A stretch of 44,663 nt of DNA from assembly GCA_947501445.1 (NCBI GenBank), contig CANMVS010000031.1:1-44663 (forward strand). Direction: 5' to 3'. The stretch is from an uncultured Rhizobiaceae group bacterium (GTDB lineage: Bacteria; Pseudomonadota; Alphaproteobacteria; Rhizobiales; Rhizobiaceae). The notes beneath the pieces were generated by a model that was given only the letters and a program-made list of their open reading frames with translations, was not told the origin of the DNA and searched no databases. Positions 18,622 through 27,738 of the stretch are shown piece by piece. The stretch's first letter is position 1; each line of letters starts with the position of its first letter. Both the position numbers and the translations under genes were made by a program.

Positions 18622-20160
18622 TTATTTATAGATAAAGCCAACAACGCCATGGTAGCGTCCCTTGGGCAATTGGGTTTCCATCTGGCCGTAAACACGGTTT
18701 ACACGTCCGAGAAAATTCGCGGCGCCATCACTGGCCACATTGAAATTGTCGTCCGGTCTTGAAAGTTTGTTTCTAGCAACCGGGCGCACAAGATACGGTG
18801 TCGCAATAATGACCAGTTCGGTTTCATTTCTGACAAAATCACGACTCCTGAATAAAGTTCCAAGAATCGGAATCTTTGAAGCGCCAGGGAACCCTCCCAT
18901 AACCTGCCGGATATCATCGCGGACAAGGCCAGCGATTACTATGGAACCACCCGATGGCAACTCCACTGCAGTATCTGCCTCGCGCCGTCGGATACCATTT
19001 GCAGTTACACCGGCAAGACGCCCGGCTCCGCTCAGCGTTACGCTTCCTTCAAACGTTGGTTCTGAAACCTCAGTCTTCACTCTCAGGCTGATGCGTCCGG
19101 CAGATAAAACCACCGGTGTGAATTCGAGGCCAATCCCATACTCCTTTTCCTCATATTCATAGGTCAACGAGTTTGCAGCGGAATCAAATGTCTGCCCTGT
19201 TATTAGCTGAAACTCACCACCAACGAAGAACTTGGCCGGCTCTCCTGAGATTGCTGTCAACGTTGGTTCTGCAAGCGTTTTCATGACGCCGGCCTGCTCC
19301 ATTGCCCTGACATAGGCATCGATACTTACCGAACCAATGCTGCCTGAGATAACCCCAGCAGTGGAACTAAGTGCCTTGCCCAGTGCGACAGGATTTACCG
19401 AGTTGAATACACTTTGGCCTTTATTACTGAAGTTGGAGTTGAAACCAAGTTGCTTTAGGACCTGTCTGCTGACTTCGGCAACGGTGACCTTCAACGTAAC
19501 CTGATCCTCTCCCTCAATATCCAGCAAATTGATGATCTGAGACTCCTGCCGCTCCTCAGCAAAAATTGCAGCATCACCACCATTATCGCTTACAGCTGTT
19601 ATATTGCGTGTTGTCGCTTCACCACCCTTCAGGAATATTCCAGCGATCTGATTTGCTCGGGCCGCATGTTGTGGCGTGCGTACAGTACCGGTGAGAACGA
19701 TATTGTCGCTGATAATCTCAACTGAAATATCAGAATCCGGTATGAATCGCTTTAACTGCCGTTCCAATCCGCTTATGTCGCGCTCAACAGACAATTCAAG
19801 GCTGACAATAGGATCACCATTCGCGCCGAATATGAAAACATTCGTCTGCCCAACCGCTTTTCCAAACAGATAAATTCTGCGCGCAGAACGCGTTACAGCA
19901 TCAGCGACCGCAGGGTCCGCGACAAGAATGTCGTGAGCATTATCCGGCAGGTCAACAACAACAGCCTTGTTAAGCCCTAACGACACATTTCTTTCAACGC
20001 CAGGTCCAGATTTGCGAACCTTGATAGTTTGAGAACTCGCCTCAGCGCCCTCGATCATGGCAGGAATGAATATTGAAGCCGAAAGTGCGACTGTCAGGCT
20101 AGCCAACATCGTGACACGGCTAAAATTATGCATACATTTGGCAATGTTTGGTTTGTACAC
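18622..20160 (-). CDS. cpaC: Flp pilus outer-membrane secretin CpaC/RcpA
   Basis: This 512-residue protein starts at GTG 20160 with GGGGA six bases upstream; a GTG at 20187 (overlapping cpaB) and an ATG at 20133 are alternatives. It has a signal peptide ending near IEGAEAS and a pilus-formation N-domain with NKAVVVDLPDNAHDILVADP, then a BON-like segment (LERQLKRFIPDSDISVEI). The secretin core shows VTLKVTVAEVSRQVLKQLGF and VELPSGGSIVIAGLVRDD, ending at ATPYLVRPVA. The core is complete. It forms the outer-membrane pore for the pilus. Confidence 0.94.
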   Translation of the reverse strand: MYKPNIAKCMHNFSRVTMLASLTVALSASIFIPAMIEGAEASSQTIKVRKSGPGVERNVSLGLNKAVVVDLPDNAHDILVADPAVADAVTRSARRIYLFGKAVGQTNVFIFGANGDPIVSLELSVERDISGLERQLKRFIPDSDISVEIISDNIVLTGTVRTPQHAARANQIAGIFLKGGEATTRNITAVSDNGGDAAIFAEERQESQIINLLDIEGEDQVTLKVTVAEVSRQVLKQLGFNSNFSNKGQSVFNSVNPVALGKALSSTAGVISGSIGSVSIDAYVRAMEQAGVMKTLAEPTLTAISGEPAKFFVGGEFQLITGQTFDSAANSLTYEYEEKEYGIGLEFTPVVLSAGRISLRVKTEVSEPTFEGSVTLSGAGRLAGVTANGIRRREADTAVELPSGGSIVIAGLVRDDIRQVMGGFPGASKIPILGTLFRSRDFVRNETELVIIATPYLVRPVARNKLSRPDDNFNVASDGAANFLGRVNRVYGQMETQLPKGRYHGVVGFIYK

Positions 20161-20173
20161 TGATTTTCCCCGA

Positions 20174-20971
20174 TTACTTGGCCACACCGATTGTGGTGAT
20201 TTCGCCCGTTTTTATAAGTTGGATGCCAGCACCATTGTCACCACTCAATAAGTAGCCAGCGCCACCTGTGTCCGGCTCCTGCACGTCAGCCACGCTACGC
20301 AGCGCCAATGTCAACTGCGATGCCATTTGCTGCGCTACAGCAATGATCTTTGACTGATCGGGTGTAAGTTCCAATGTGGCTGTTGAACCAACAGCTGTTT
20401 TGTTGCCCTCTTCGTCTTCCTCAATGCGTTGATCTATTGCAAGAACACGAATATTGGACAGGATTGTCTCCGTGAGAAAACCGGCACCATCGTTGTTCCT
20501 CACCATAATGACGTCAACCCGATCATTGGGGAGGATGAACCCGCCAGCACCAGTTTCTACGGTTATTTCCGTGGACACCGCGCGTTTGCCAGACGGCAGT
20601 ATTGAAGACATTATTCTTGTGCCGGCATCGACCACTTTTTCGTTACGCAATGGCTCGCCTTCAAACACAGGCAATCTGATAATCGACCCGTTCAGTTCGG
20701 TAATTGCGTCCGGTCTTACTGATCGCGTGATAAATCCATCAGCAACAGCATTTTCAGGCCACTCCTGCCAATTGAGATTACTGTCGTTCAAACGCGAGCC
20801 GATTGGCAGATTGTTAGAAGCGACCAACACTTTGTCGGTCGTTACATTCTTTGTCACAGCCAATTTCGCCGGCAAATTGGTTTGATTGCCCGTCAAATTG
20901 AGTATCAGGTAGCCTGCAGTAATGGCAGCCCCCAAGGCGATAGTCATCACAATGATGCGAGCGGGTTTCAT
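20174..20971 (-). CDS. cpaB: Flp pilus assembly protein CpaB/RcpC
   Basis: This 265-residue periplasmic protein has one N-terminal membrane segment (ARIIVMTIALGAAITAGYLI), then a SAF domain (VLVASNNLPIGSRLNDSNLN, ending in VFEGEPLRNEKVV) and the RcpC domain (AVSTEITVETGAGGFILPND, then RVDVIMV). It is the first gene of the minus-strand cpaBCDEF-tadBC run. A possible CtrA half-site lies about 60 bp upstream. Its stop falls 13 bp before the chosen cpaC start. Confidence 0.93.
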   Translation of the reverse strand: MKPARIIVMTIALGAAITAGYLILNLTGNQTNLPAKLAVTKNVTTDKVLVASNNLPIGSRLNDSNLNWQEWPENAVADGFITRSVRPDAITELNGSIIRLPVFEGEPLRNEKVVDAGTRIMSSILPSGKRAVSTEITVETGAGGFILPNDRVDVIMVRNNDGAGFLTETILSNIRVLAIDQRIEEDEEGNKTAVGSTATLELTPDQSKIIAVAQQMASQLTLALRSVADVQEPDTGGAGYLLSGDNGAGIQLIKTGEITTIGVAK

Positions 20972-21029
20972 GGTGTATTCCCAGGATTGGTTTTTCTAAT
21001 CCTGATCATGCACTGCGAATGGTGTACTT

Positions 21030-21037
21030 ATGGTTAA
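21030..21037 (-). promoter_or_regulatory. Candidate CtrA half-site upstream of cpaB
   Basis: On the minus strand it reads TTAACCAT, the preferred CtrA half-site of alphaproteobacteria, 59-66 bp before the cpaB start. The second half-site at the usual distance is not conserved. CtrA control of Flp pilus genes is known in Caulobacter; its role here is inferred. Confidence 0.35.
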
Positions 21038-21191
21038 TGCTCTACTGACAATCTTGCTTAATGAAACGTAAAGTGACCGATGATTTGAATCCGGGATCAA
21101 CGGCCAGCATATGCGGCGCAGTTATTTCAAGCGGTTGATTATATGTGGGGACATTCTTTGCCGAGCAGCACGGCTCAACCGGCACTCGGCT

Positions 21192-21707
21192 TCAGATCAA
21201 GTGGGCCATGGCATATTGCATCAACGGCGTTGTGGGATAACTGACAACACCGGCTGCGCCAATTGCTATACCATATGGCACACCAAGTTTTGGGTCCGTC
21301 AAATGACCAACCAGTGCAATTCGTCCAACATAATAAGAGAACCGGTCAGAACGTGCGACCAAAATTATCACGCTAAGCAATCCACCAAACATTGCGACAT
21401 AGATCAAAAAATTGAACAACTGCATATCCAGCCCAAACCAAAGCGATGCGGCCGTAAGAAGTTTGGCATCTCCTCCGCCAAGCATACCCAATCCAAAAAG
21501 CGCAAAGCAAATCGAGAAGACAATGATCGCAGCGACAAAGTGCTTGGCATAGAGGACAGCGGACATATCAGTAAATGGTGCAATCACAACAAATGATGCA
21601 ATCAAAACCACTGAAATGCGATTCGGAATTGTCATTGTAAACATGTCAGAAAACGCGGCATATATCAGACATAGTGGAAACACGACCAAAATAGCTGCAA
21701 TTAACAT
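21192..21707 (-). CDS. cpaA: Prepilin peptidase CpaA/TadV (A24 family)
   Basis: This 171-residue polytopic membrane protein carries both catalytic aspartates of the A24 family: Asp21 in FSDMFTMTIPNR and Asp80 in GGGDAKLL. It is about the usual length for CpaA, which lacks the methylase domain of PilD. It cleaves the leader of the Flp pilin and of the TadE/F pseudopilins. It lies 152 bp downstream of the pilin gene, with a hairpin in between, and is separated from cpaB by 220 bp without a gene. Confidence 0.92.
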   Translation of the reverse strand: MLIAAILVVFPLCLIYAAFSDMFTMTIPNRISVVLIASFVVIAPFTDMSAVLYAKHFVAAIIVFSICFALFGLGMLGGGDAKLLTAASLWFGLDMQLFNFLIYVAMFGGLLSVIILVARSDRFSYYVGRIALVGHLTDPKLGVPYGIAIGAAGVVSYPTTPLMQYAMAHLI

Positions 21708-21785
21708 TCTACATCCTCAACACCAATTCGTCGTTAGCGGAAAGCACTGGACGAAAATCAATTTTAAAGTGGTTACTGAAATGAA

Positions 21786-21816
21786 TAACCGCCCGAACCA
21801 AGGGTTCGAACGGTTA
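21786..21816 (-). terminator. Hairpin between pilin and cpaA genes
   Basis: TAACCG pairs with CGGTTA and CGAACC with GGTTCG, separated by a 2x2 internal loop and closed by a 3-base loop. On the minus strand it lies 43 bp after the pilin stop and is followed by TTCATTTC rather than a clean T-run. It may be an attenuator that lets pilin be made in excess over cpaA, or an mRNA-stabilising end. Confidence 0.5.
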
Positions 21817-21859
21817 GCATTACTCAGTTGGCCGCGTAGGCGGACACTAAAGTCACAAA

Positions 21860-22036
21860 CTACTCGTTGGCAGTTGTGAGGTCTGTTCCAACGCCAGTGA
21901 AAGTAGTTCCGAGCTGCGTTCCAACCGTTGTTGCACCAGCAACAATAGCAACAGAAATCAGGGCTGCGATCAAACCATATTCAATAGCAGTTGCGCCTGA
22001 TTCGTCTTTCATAAAACGTGCAAAAATATTTTTCAT
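21860..22036 (-). CDS. Flp/Fap-type major pilin
   Basis: This 58-residue prepilin starts at ATG 22036, which has AAGGAGT at 22044-22050; an upstream start at 22057 would overlap that site. The leader ends at Gly14, and the mature protein begins ATAIEYGLIAALISVAIV with Glu19 at position +5 and the adjacent Tyr typical of Flp pilins. A short hydrophilic tail ends in TTANE. It is the structural subunit of the pilus, processed by CpaA, which is encoded downstream. Confidence 0.95.
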   Translation of the reverse strand: MKNIFARFMKDESGATAIEYGLIAALISVAIVAGATTVGTQLGTTFTGVGTDLTTANE

Positions 22037-22457
22037 TTGGGATACTCCTTGCTCCACATTTGTTCAGCACATCCGTCAACTTGTTTTCCGTTGTTCGGAT
22101 GAGTGCAAACTATCGGGAAGGTTTTGAGAACTGCTTAAAATATACGGTTACCAAATCGTTCCCCGGCAAAGGACATCATTGTGGTGAATGCTTGTTTAAC
22201 GCAGAGCACCAGATTATTCACCACTACGAACGGCATAATCCATACGAATTATTCGACCGATATAGCGACATATTATAAATGAGTAGCCATCATGATGGTC
22301 ACGATCCTTCATCAAGTGCCGCCTCAGACAATCATCTCGTGTGTGGCCGGGAAAATTTCAATTCAACTCGTCAAAATACCAATCATTAAAGCTTCATTCA
22401 CCATTCCATGTGTTTTTAGAGACAACAAAAATGCCGTCGATACCAGAGGAACCAGCT
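22037..22457. other. Divergent intergenic region between the pilin and the solo CpaC-N gene
   Basis: This AT-rich stretch of about 420 bp must hold the pilin promoter (minus) and the promoter of the plus-strand gene at 22458. AT-rich segments near 22133-22155 and 22236-22280 are candidate promoter regions, but I cannot assign boxes. Open frames here (for example from 22292) are short and lack ribosome sites, so I call no gene. Confidence 0.5.
22044..22050 (-). promoter_or_regulatory. Strong Shine-Dalgarno site of the pilin gene
   Basis: On the minus strand AAGGAGT lies seven bases before ATG 22036. It is one of the best ribosome sites in the window, as expected for an abundant pilin. Confidence 0.8.
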
Positions 22458-22856
22458 ATGATCAGCCAGATCAGTCTCTTTCGCATCCTGAAAACTGCAT
22501 GTCTGATCGTAATTGCTCAGACTCTATTAGCCGGTCCAACCTCCGCAGAAGACGGTACGATAAGAATAGAAGCCAACTACGCGCGCGTCATAAAACTTGA
22601 TCGCCCCATCAGCCGCGTCATCATTGGCAATGCCGAAATAGCAGACGCCACGGTCAGCGATGCACAAACGATAGTACTGACCGGCAAAAAAATCGGCACA
22701 ACAAATCTTGTCATACTGGACACAGATGGCACCGCCGTTGTCGATGAACATGTATTGGTCTCGCTGGAAGAATTCAACACAATGCAGGTCTATCGCCAGA
22801 CTGATCGTCAGGTACTATCGTGCACACCATCGTGTTGGCCATTGGAAACCAAGTGA
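22458..22856 (+). CDS. Small exported protein with a stand-alone CpaC-type N-terminal domain
   Basis: From ATG 22458, with AGAGGA at 22445-22450, it has 132 residues. A signal peptide ends near GPTSAEDG. The rest is the pilus-assembly N-terminal domain that normally starts CpaC: ARVIKLDRPISRVIIGNAEI, then IVLTGKKIGTTNLVILDTDG. No secretin part follows. The end carries a CTPSC cysteine pair, which could form a disulfide. Such solo proteins are seen next to Flp pilin genes in Rhizobiales. It may interact with CpaC or the pilin in the periplasm. The role is not established. Confidence 0.8.
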   Translation: MISQISLFRILKTACLIVIAQTLLAGPTSAEDGTIRIEANYARVIKLDRPISRVIIGNAEIADATVSDAQTIVLTGKKIGTTNLVILDTDGTAVVDEHVLVSLEEFNTMQVYRQTDRQVLSCTPSCWPLETK

Positions 22857-22994
22857 TTCAATGATATTTGGTTGACGGCCGCATTGGCTGTTTAACAAAA
22901 AACGCCACAAAATCTGAAAATCTGAATTATTTCTGATACGGAATGTAAACCCCTTTGCTCTAATATTTGATTGGAGTTTTCAATTGGGGTTGTT

Positions 22995-23606
22995 ATGTGC
23001 GTCCACCGAAATAATCAAGATAGTGCTCTTTCCGCAGGCAGGAGCCGTTGGTCTATTTTCCGATTCCGCAACGATAAGAGTGGGACCGCTGCGATTGAAT
23101 TCGCAGTGTTGGCGATCCCATTTTTTCTGCTCTTGTTTGCCATTATCGAAACATGCATCGCCTTTGCTGCAGAGCAGACGGTTAATCATGTGGTCAATAA
23201 GATGGGCCGGGAACTGCGCACTGGGCGCATCACATTTAACACTGGCAATGCTACAGATATGACCGAGGATCAGTTTCAAGCTCGTTTCTGCGAGGATCTG
23301 TCCATCGTTTTTTCTTGTGGCGATGATGTGGACGACCGACTATTCTTGGACTTGCGATCATTCAATCAGTTTTCGGATATCCCCAAAAACGTCAAGGTGG
23401 TCAATGGCCGAATAGACACCACAGACTTTGACTTTGCTCCAGGTGGCGCATCGTCAATAAATGTTCTGCGTGCCTACTACCTTTGGCGGGTTACGACGGA
23501 CCTAATGCGTCCCTATCTGGCAAACATTGTTTCAGAAGGTGATGCCGTTCCCAATCATTATTTGATTGTAGCAACGACAGCCTATCGCAATGAGGCCTTC
23601 AGGTAG
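22995..23606 (+). CDS. TadE-family pseudopilin (first copy)
   Basis: This 203-residue protein starts at ATG 22995, after GGGG; a TTG at 22971 is less likely. After a basic head, a prepilin-like motif lies at Gly30/Thr31 with TAAIEFAVLAIPFFLLLFAI, Glu35 being +5 of the processed form. A soluble domain follows, ending in NHYLIVATTAYRNEAF. TadE/F pseudopilins are processed by CpaA and needed for Flp pilus assembly. It is divergent from the cpa operon. Confidence 0.88.
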   Translation: MCVHRNNQDSALSAGRSRWSIFRFRNDKSGTAAIEFAVLAIPFFLLLFAIIETCIAFAAEQTVNHVVNKMGRELRTGRITFNTGNATDMTEDQFQARFCEDLSIVFSCGDDVDDRLFLDLRSFNQFSDIPKNVKVVNGRIDTTDFDFAPGGASSINVLRAYYLWRVTTDLMRPYLANIVSEGDAVPNHYLIVATTAYRNEAFR

Positions 23607-23686
23607 CAGTTAGACTGAAGCATCCCGACTGACCAATCGATGATATGCCGAAACAACAATCAAACATCGCATAAGTGAGCGAAATA

Positions 23687-24244
23687 ATGACCGAAATTCA
23701 GCAAAAAACAGGCAATTTCCTTCGGGATAACCGGGGCGTTGGTGCAATTGAATTCGCGTTTATCGCCCCAATTATGGTCTTGCTTTATTTCGGCGCAGTA
23801 GAAATCACAGTTGCCTTATCGGTCGATACGAAGGTTTCACGCGCCGGCAACTTGACTCTGGATCTTGTAACACAGAGTCAAAATGTTTCTCGGAACGATC
23901 TGAACGCAATGGTTGATATGGCCAGCAGTGTTCTGGCTCCCTATACGGACGACAACATTGACCTAAGGTTTACTGGTATCCAGGTTAATGCGGCGGGCAC
24001 TGCACAGATCACCTGGTCATGGGGAAATGTAATACAGCGCCCCTACGTGGTTGGTTCCAACCCAAACATTCCAGCCAATCTACTAATTCCAAATGCCTTT
24101 TATGTGCGTGGAGAGATCGTCAATAAACACAATTTCTTAAGGTCGTTTCCCATTATGGGCAGAGATGTCGCATCGCTGAACCTCAATGAGACTTATTATA
24201 TGCGTCCTCGGCTAGGATCTAACGTCAATTGCAGCAATTGCTGA
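23687..24244 (+). CDS. TadE/TadF-like pseudopilin (second copy)
   Basis: From ATG 23687 it has 185 residues (a GTG at 23675 would add four). The prepilin-like motif is Gly17/Val18 with VGAIEFAFIAPIMVLLYFGA and Glu22 at +5. The soluble part is unlike the first copy, and it ends with NVNCSNC, a closely spaced cysteine pair. It follows the first TadE gene by 80 bp and is probably in the same operon. No TadG-type protein with a von Willebrand A domain is seen in the window. Confidence 0.86.
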   Translation: MTEIQQKTGNFLRDNRGVGAIEFAFIAPIMVLLYFGAVEITVALSVDTKVSRAGNLTLDLVTQSQNVSRNDLNAMVDMASSVLAPYTDDNIDLRFTGIQVNAAGTAQITWSWGNVIQRPYVVGSNPNIPANLLIPNAFYVRGEIVNKHNFLRSFPIMGRDVASLNLNETYYMRPRLGSNVNCSNC

Positions 24245-24629
24245 CTTGCAGCTGCCGTTGCTGCAAATCAACCTGAACGAAATTCTCTTACATTGGTCCA
24301 AATCAACGGGAACCAACCCTCACTTCTGCAATACACTCCCCAAAAACACCTCTCATCCGGTACGGACGATACCAATCGTTAGGTATGTACCAGATTCCGC
24401 ACAAAACGAGGTGAGCAGGTGCCGGCAGGCTTGGGCCCATTCCAGTTATTCTGTGGCAAATTGTGGGTAACCACCTCAGCCGATCGACCTTATCAAGGCA
24501 GTAAAACTGCAGCCGCGGATCGAATTAGGCCTGCCAGCGAAATCTTTTTCCATGCGCTAAATTAGTGTTTCCATTTTGTTAACCACGTTCACATAGAACA
24601 TCGCCACAACCATAAATTGAGGCGCATTT
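24245..24629. other. Gene-free stretch after the pseudopilins
   Basis: About 385 bp without a believable gene. At 24246-24266 TTGCAGC and GCTGCAA form a 7-bp hairpin with a 7-base loop just after the stop, without a T-run; it may be a weak terminator. A GTTAACCACG motif (CtrA half-site-like) near 24582-24591 lies about 40 bp before the next gene. A 74-codon open frame from 24246 has no ribosome site and a poor composition. Confidence 0.5.
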
Positions 24630-25313
24630 ATGATGCTGGTTCGCTGTTTTATCCTTATTCTTGTCGGCGTAATTCTGGCTTCGTGCACTGCATACAACCG
24701 CATTTCTCCAGAACAGCTACCGCTGCTTCAGATAACCAGCATTGAAGTTGTTGCCGCGCCGCAATCAAACCTGCCATCAGGAACAAAAAACCTGATTGCT
24801 GATCAGGCAAGGCAGGCAGCCAATGCCTATCGCGGTTCCCTGGCTCCAAATGCACCCAGACAAAGAATGGTTATTACCGTCAAGACTGTGCGGATATCCG
24901 GCTTCGGTACCAAACTTGTCAACAAACTTGTCTGGGGGAACAACACAACCATGGGCAATTCCCTGATCAGGGGACGTGTTGATATATACGATGGAAATGG
25001 CACAGTACGATCCGCTGAACTCATTCATGTGAATGTTGATAATACGGAAGAATTGTCCGGCTCCCTTGGTCAACGATTCAAACAATTTCATGGTAAGCAA
25101 TACAAGCTTAACCGTCTGGCGCGTGGCCTGGCCATGAAAGCTCTCAACTACGCTTATGGTCAGAAAAACACACCAGGTTTTGTTCGGCAGGCTATGGGCG
25201 GTTCTGATATGGTGCCATACGTGCAAGTGCGCAATCCAACGGATAGTAAGGTTGTCAACACTCAGAGTTCCCCAAACCGATCCCGCCCGCCATCTGTGTT
25301 GATAGGCCACTAA
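24630..25313 (+). CDS. Unknown lipoprotein next to the tad region
   Basis: This 227-residue protein has a clear lipoprotein signal (ILVGVILASC, modified Cys19). ATG 24630 is supported by GAGG seven bases upstream. The body is an alpha/beta domain: ITSIEVVAAPQSNLPSGTKN, then RMVITVKTVRISGFGTKLVN. The last 35 residues are probably disordered. I do not recognise a characterised family. Similar predicted lipoproteins exist in alphaproteobacteria, and its place after the pseudopilins suggests a cell-envelope role, perhaps with the pilus secretin, but this is inference. Confidence 0.8.
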   Translation: MMLVRCFILILVGVILASCTAYNRISPEQLPLLQITSIEVVAAPQSNLPSGTKNLIADQARQAANAYRGSLAPNAPRQRMVITVKTVRISGFGTKLVNKLVWGNNTTMGNSLIRGRVDIYDGNGTVRSAELIHVNVDNTEELSGSLGQRFKQFHGKQYKLNRLARGLAMKALNYAYGQKNTPGFVRQAMGGSDMVPYVQVRNPTDSKVVNTQSSPNRSRPPSVLIGH

Positions 25314-25455
25314 ACGCGAACCACATGCTTGTGTTTGCGAAATTACGACAACCAACCTTCACCTATGTAAAACACTTCCAAAAGATTGCCTCTTGTCCCC
25401 GCCCCTTCGGCACCATAAATTACGCGCTTCGACCAACTGACCAACAGGATATCTC

Positions 25456-26676
25456 ATGGCGCGCGCGATTATATTGCTGCTCGATTCATTTGGCATAGGT
25501 GGTGCACCCGATGCCGCGCAATATGGGGATGCGGGGGCCGATACGCTTGGGCATATTGCCGAGCAGTGCGCCCATGGTCTGGGCAATCGCGATGGGCTGC
25601 GCAGCGGGCCATTGCACCTGCCCAACATGACATCGCTCGGTCTTGCTCAGGCAGCGCGGCTGGCGACGGGCACAATACCGGCCGGCATGGATGGCAATCT
25701 GGAACCCATCGGGCTTTATGGCTGTGCCAATGAGGTCTCTGCCGGCAAGGACACACCCTCAGGTCATTGGGAAATTACCGGTGTTCCGGTGACGTTCGAA
25801 TGGGGCTATTTTGAAAAGAAGCAGAACTGCTTTCCAAGCGCCATGCTGGAGGAAATCTTTGAAGAGGCTGATTTGCCGGGCAGCCTTGGCAATTGTCACG
25901 GGTCGGGAACAGCCATCATCGGGCAATATGGTCAGGAGCATATACGCAGCGGGCGGCCCATTTTCTACACATCAGCAGATAGCGTTTTTCAGATCGCCGC
26001 CCATGAGACCCATTTTGGCCTCGAGCGATTGTACGCGCTGTGTGAAATAGTCCGCAAGCATATAGACCCGCTTAACATAGGCCGTGTGATTGCAAGGCCA
26101 TTTGTCGGCGAAAGCCCCAGCGACTTTGAACGCACCGGCAACCGGCGTGATTATTCCGTTCTGCCACCCGCGCCGACCCTGCTGGATCATGCCTGTCAGG
26201 CCGGGCGCATCGTTATTGCCGTTGGCAAGATCAGTGATATTTTTGCCCATCAGGGCATCAGCGAAATGCGCAAGGCCAATGGCAATGAAGCATTGTTTGA
26301 TACCACCCTTGCGGCCCTTGATGACGCAGGCCATGGCGACATCGTCTTCACCAATTTCGTCGACTTCGATATGTTGTATGGCCATCGACGTGATGTTGCA
26401 GGCTATGCGGCTGCACTGGAAGCATTCGACCGTCGTCTGCCGGAGATCGCCCGCAAACTGAAACGCGATGATCTTGTTGTCATTACCGCTGATCATGGCT
26501 GTGACCCGACCTGGCGCGGCAATGATCACACGCGCGAGCGTGTTCCCATCTTGTGTTTCGGCTCACCGGTCACGGCCGGGTCAATCGGGGTCAGAACAAC
26601 ATTTGCTGATATTGGCGCGAGCATCGCCACGCACCTGGACCTTGAAACCGGTCCCCACGGAAGGAATTTCATTTGA
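25456..26676 (+). CDS. deoB: Phosphopentomutase
   Basis: This 406-residue enzyme of the alkaline-phosphatase superfamily interconverts (deoxy)ribose-1-phosphate and -5-phosphate. Metal-site landmarks are [11 protein letters not shown] at the N-terminus, [12 protein letters not shown] with the phospho-acceptor Thr, and [17 protein letters not shown] near the C-terminus. AGGA at 25446-25449 supports ATG 25456. It begins the deoB-add-upp run and overlaps add by 4 bp. It channels the sugar phosphates released by the two nucleoside phosphorylases encoded 5-7 kb downstream. Confidence 0.97.
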   Translation: MARAIILLLDSFGIGGAPDAAQYGDAGADTLGHIAEQCAHGLGNRDGLRSGPLHLPNMTSLGLAQAARLATGTIPAGMDGNLEPIGLYGCANEVSAGKDTPSGHWEITGVPVTFEWGYFEKKQNCFPSAMLEEIFEEADLPGSLGNCHGSGTAIIGQYGQEHIRSGRPIFYTSADSVFQIAAHETHFGLERLYALCEIVRKHIDPLNIGRVIARPFVGESPSDFERTGNRRDYSVLPPAPTLLDHACQAGRIVIAVGKISDIFAHQGISEMRKANGNEALFDTTLAALDDAGHGDIVFTNFVDFDMLYGHRRDVAGYAAALEAFDRRLPEIARKLKRDDLVVITADHGCDPTWRGNDHTRERVPILCFGSPVTAGSIGVRTTFADIGASIATHLDLETGPHGRNFI

Positions 26677-27641
26677 CCCGAGACGTCCCAAAGGCCGAGC
26701 TGCATTGCCATATTGAAGGCGCTGCACCAACACAGTTGGCTCGATCACAGGCACTAAAATATGGCGTCGACATCAATCATCTGATCGATGGCGAGCGATT
26801 TGTCTGGCAGGATTTTACAAGTTTTCTTACGGCCTATGACGCTGTTGCGGCACTGTTTCGTACCGAGGAGGATTATGCGCTGCTGGCAGAGCAGTATCTG
26901 TCCTCCATCGCGCGGCAAGGTGCCATTTACAGTGAGGTATTCACCTCACCCGATCATGCCCGCAATGCTGGTCTTTCACCGCAGGCCTATCTGAATGGCC
27001 TGGGCGAAGGCATGCGCCGCGCCAAGGAAAAACACGATATTGAAGGGCGCATCATTATCACCTGTGTACGCCATTTTGGTCCGGAAACGGCGATCGATGT
27101 TGCGCGTTTTGCCGCAAGCATTCCACATCCGCTGGTGACCGGGTTCGGCATGGGCGGCGATGAACGCATGGGTTCTCACAAGGATTTTGCGCCGGCTTTT
27201 GATATTGCCCGCGCGGCAGGGCTGGGCATCACAACCCATGCCGGCGAAGTTGTGGGGGCTGAAAGTGTCACGGATGCACTGGATCATGTGCACCCCACAC
27301 GCATCGGCCATGGTGTTCGCGCCATTGAAGACCCGGCTGTCATGCAACGCCTTGTCGATGAAGGTGTTGTGCTGGAAGTATGTCCCGGGTCCAACATCTC
27401 TCTGTCGGTCTATGACAAAATGAAAGATCATCCATTTGCCGCACTGAAAAATGCCGGCGTCAAGGTGACAATCAATTCTGATGACCCGCCGTTTTTTGCC
27501 ACCAATCTTGGCGAGGAATATCAGACTGTCCATTCGGTGTTCGGCCTCAGCGAAGCGGAATTGAGGCATACGACCCGCACGGCGCTTGAATGTGCCTTCG
27601 TTGACGAAGAAACCCGGGCTGCATTGATCGCAAAGCTGTGA
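26673..27641 (+). CDS. add: Adenosine deaminase
   Basis: This 322-residue zinc enzyme deaminates adenosine and deoxyadenosine to inosine and deoxyinosine. Landmarks are [10 protein letters not shown] (two metal His residues) at residues 7-16, [12 protein letters not shown] with the catalytic Glu, RIGHGVRA, and INSDDPPFF. The start is a TTG at 26673 inside the deoB stop (TTGA overlap) with AAGGA six bases upstream; no ATG precedes the conserved HCHIEG. Inosine produced here is the substrate of the phosphorylase at 32762-33553. Confidence 0.94.
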   Translation: MTRDVPKAELHCHIEGAAPTQLARSQALKYGVDINHLIDGERFVWQDFTSFLTAYDAVAALFRTEEDYALLAEQYLSSIARQGAIYSEVFTSPDHARNAGLSPQAYLNGLGEGMRRAKEKHDIEGRIIITCVRHFGPETAIDVARFAASIPHPLVTGFGMGGDERMGSHKDFAPAFDIARAAGLGITTHAGEVVGAESVTDALDHVHPTRIGHGVRAIEDPAVMQRLVDEGVVLEVCPGSNISLSVYDKMKDHPFAALKNAGVKVTINSDDPPFFATNLGEEYQTVHSVFGLSEAELRHTTRTALECAFVDEETRAALIAKL

Positions 27642-27738
27642 CAAACACGTCATACGTCGGTAAATCGGCCTATGACGCCTTGCCGCCGGTGGGGTGAAAA
27701 TGCAAAATGCGCTGAAAATTGCAAAAGGATCACCTGCC

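Noticed and set aside
21061-21191. Possible tRNA or small RNA gene between cpaB and cpaA
   Set aside because: I tried to fold the stretch as a cloverleaf and found no acceptor stem, no T-loop sequence and no terminator.
24246-24470. 74-codon open frame after the pseudopilins
   Set aside because: No ribosome site, starts inside a hairpin, no signal or domain.
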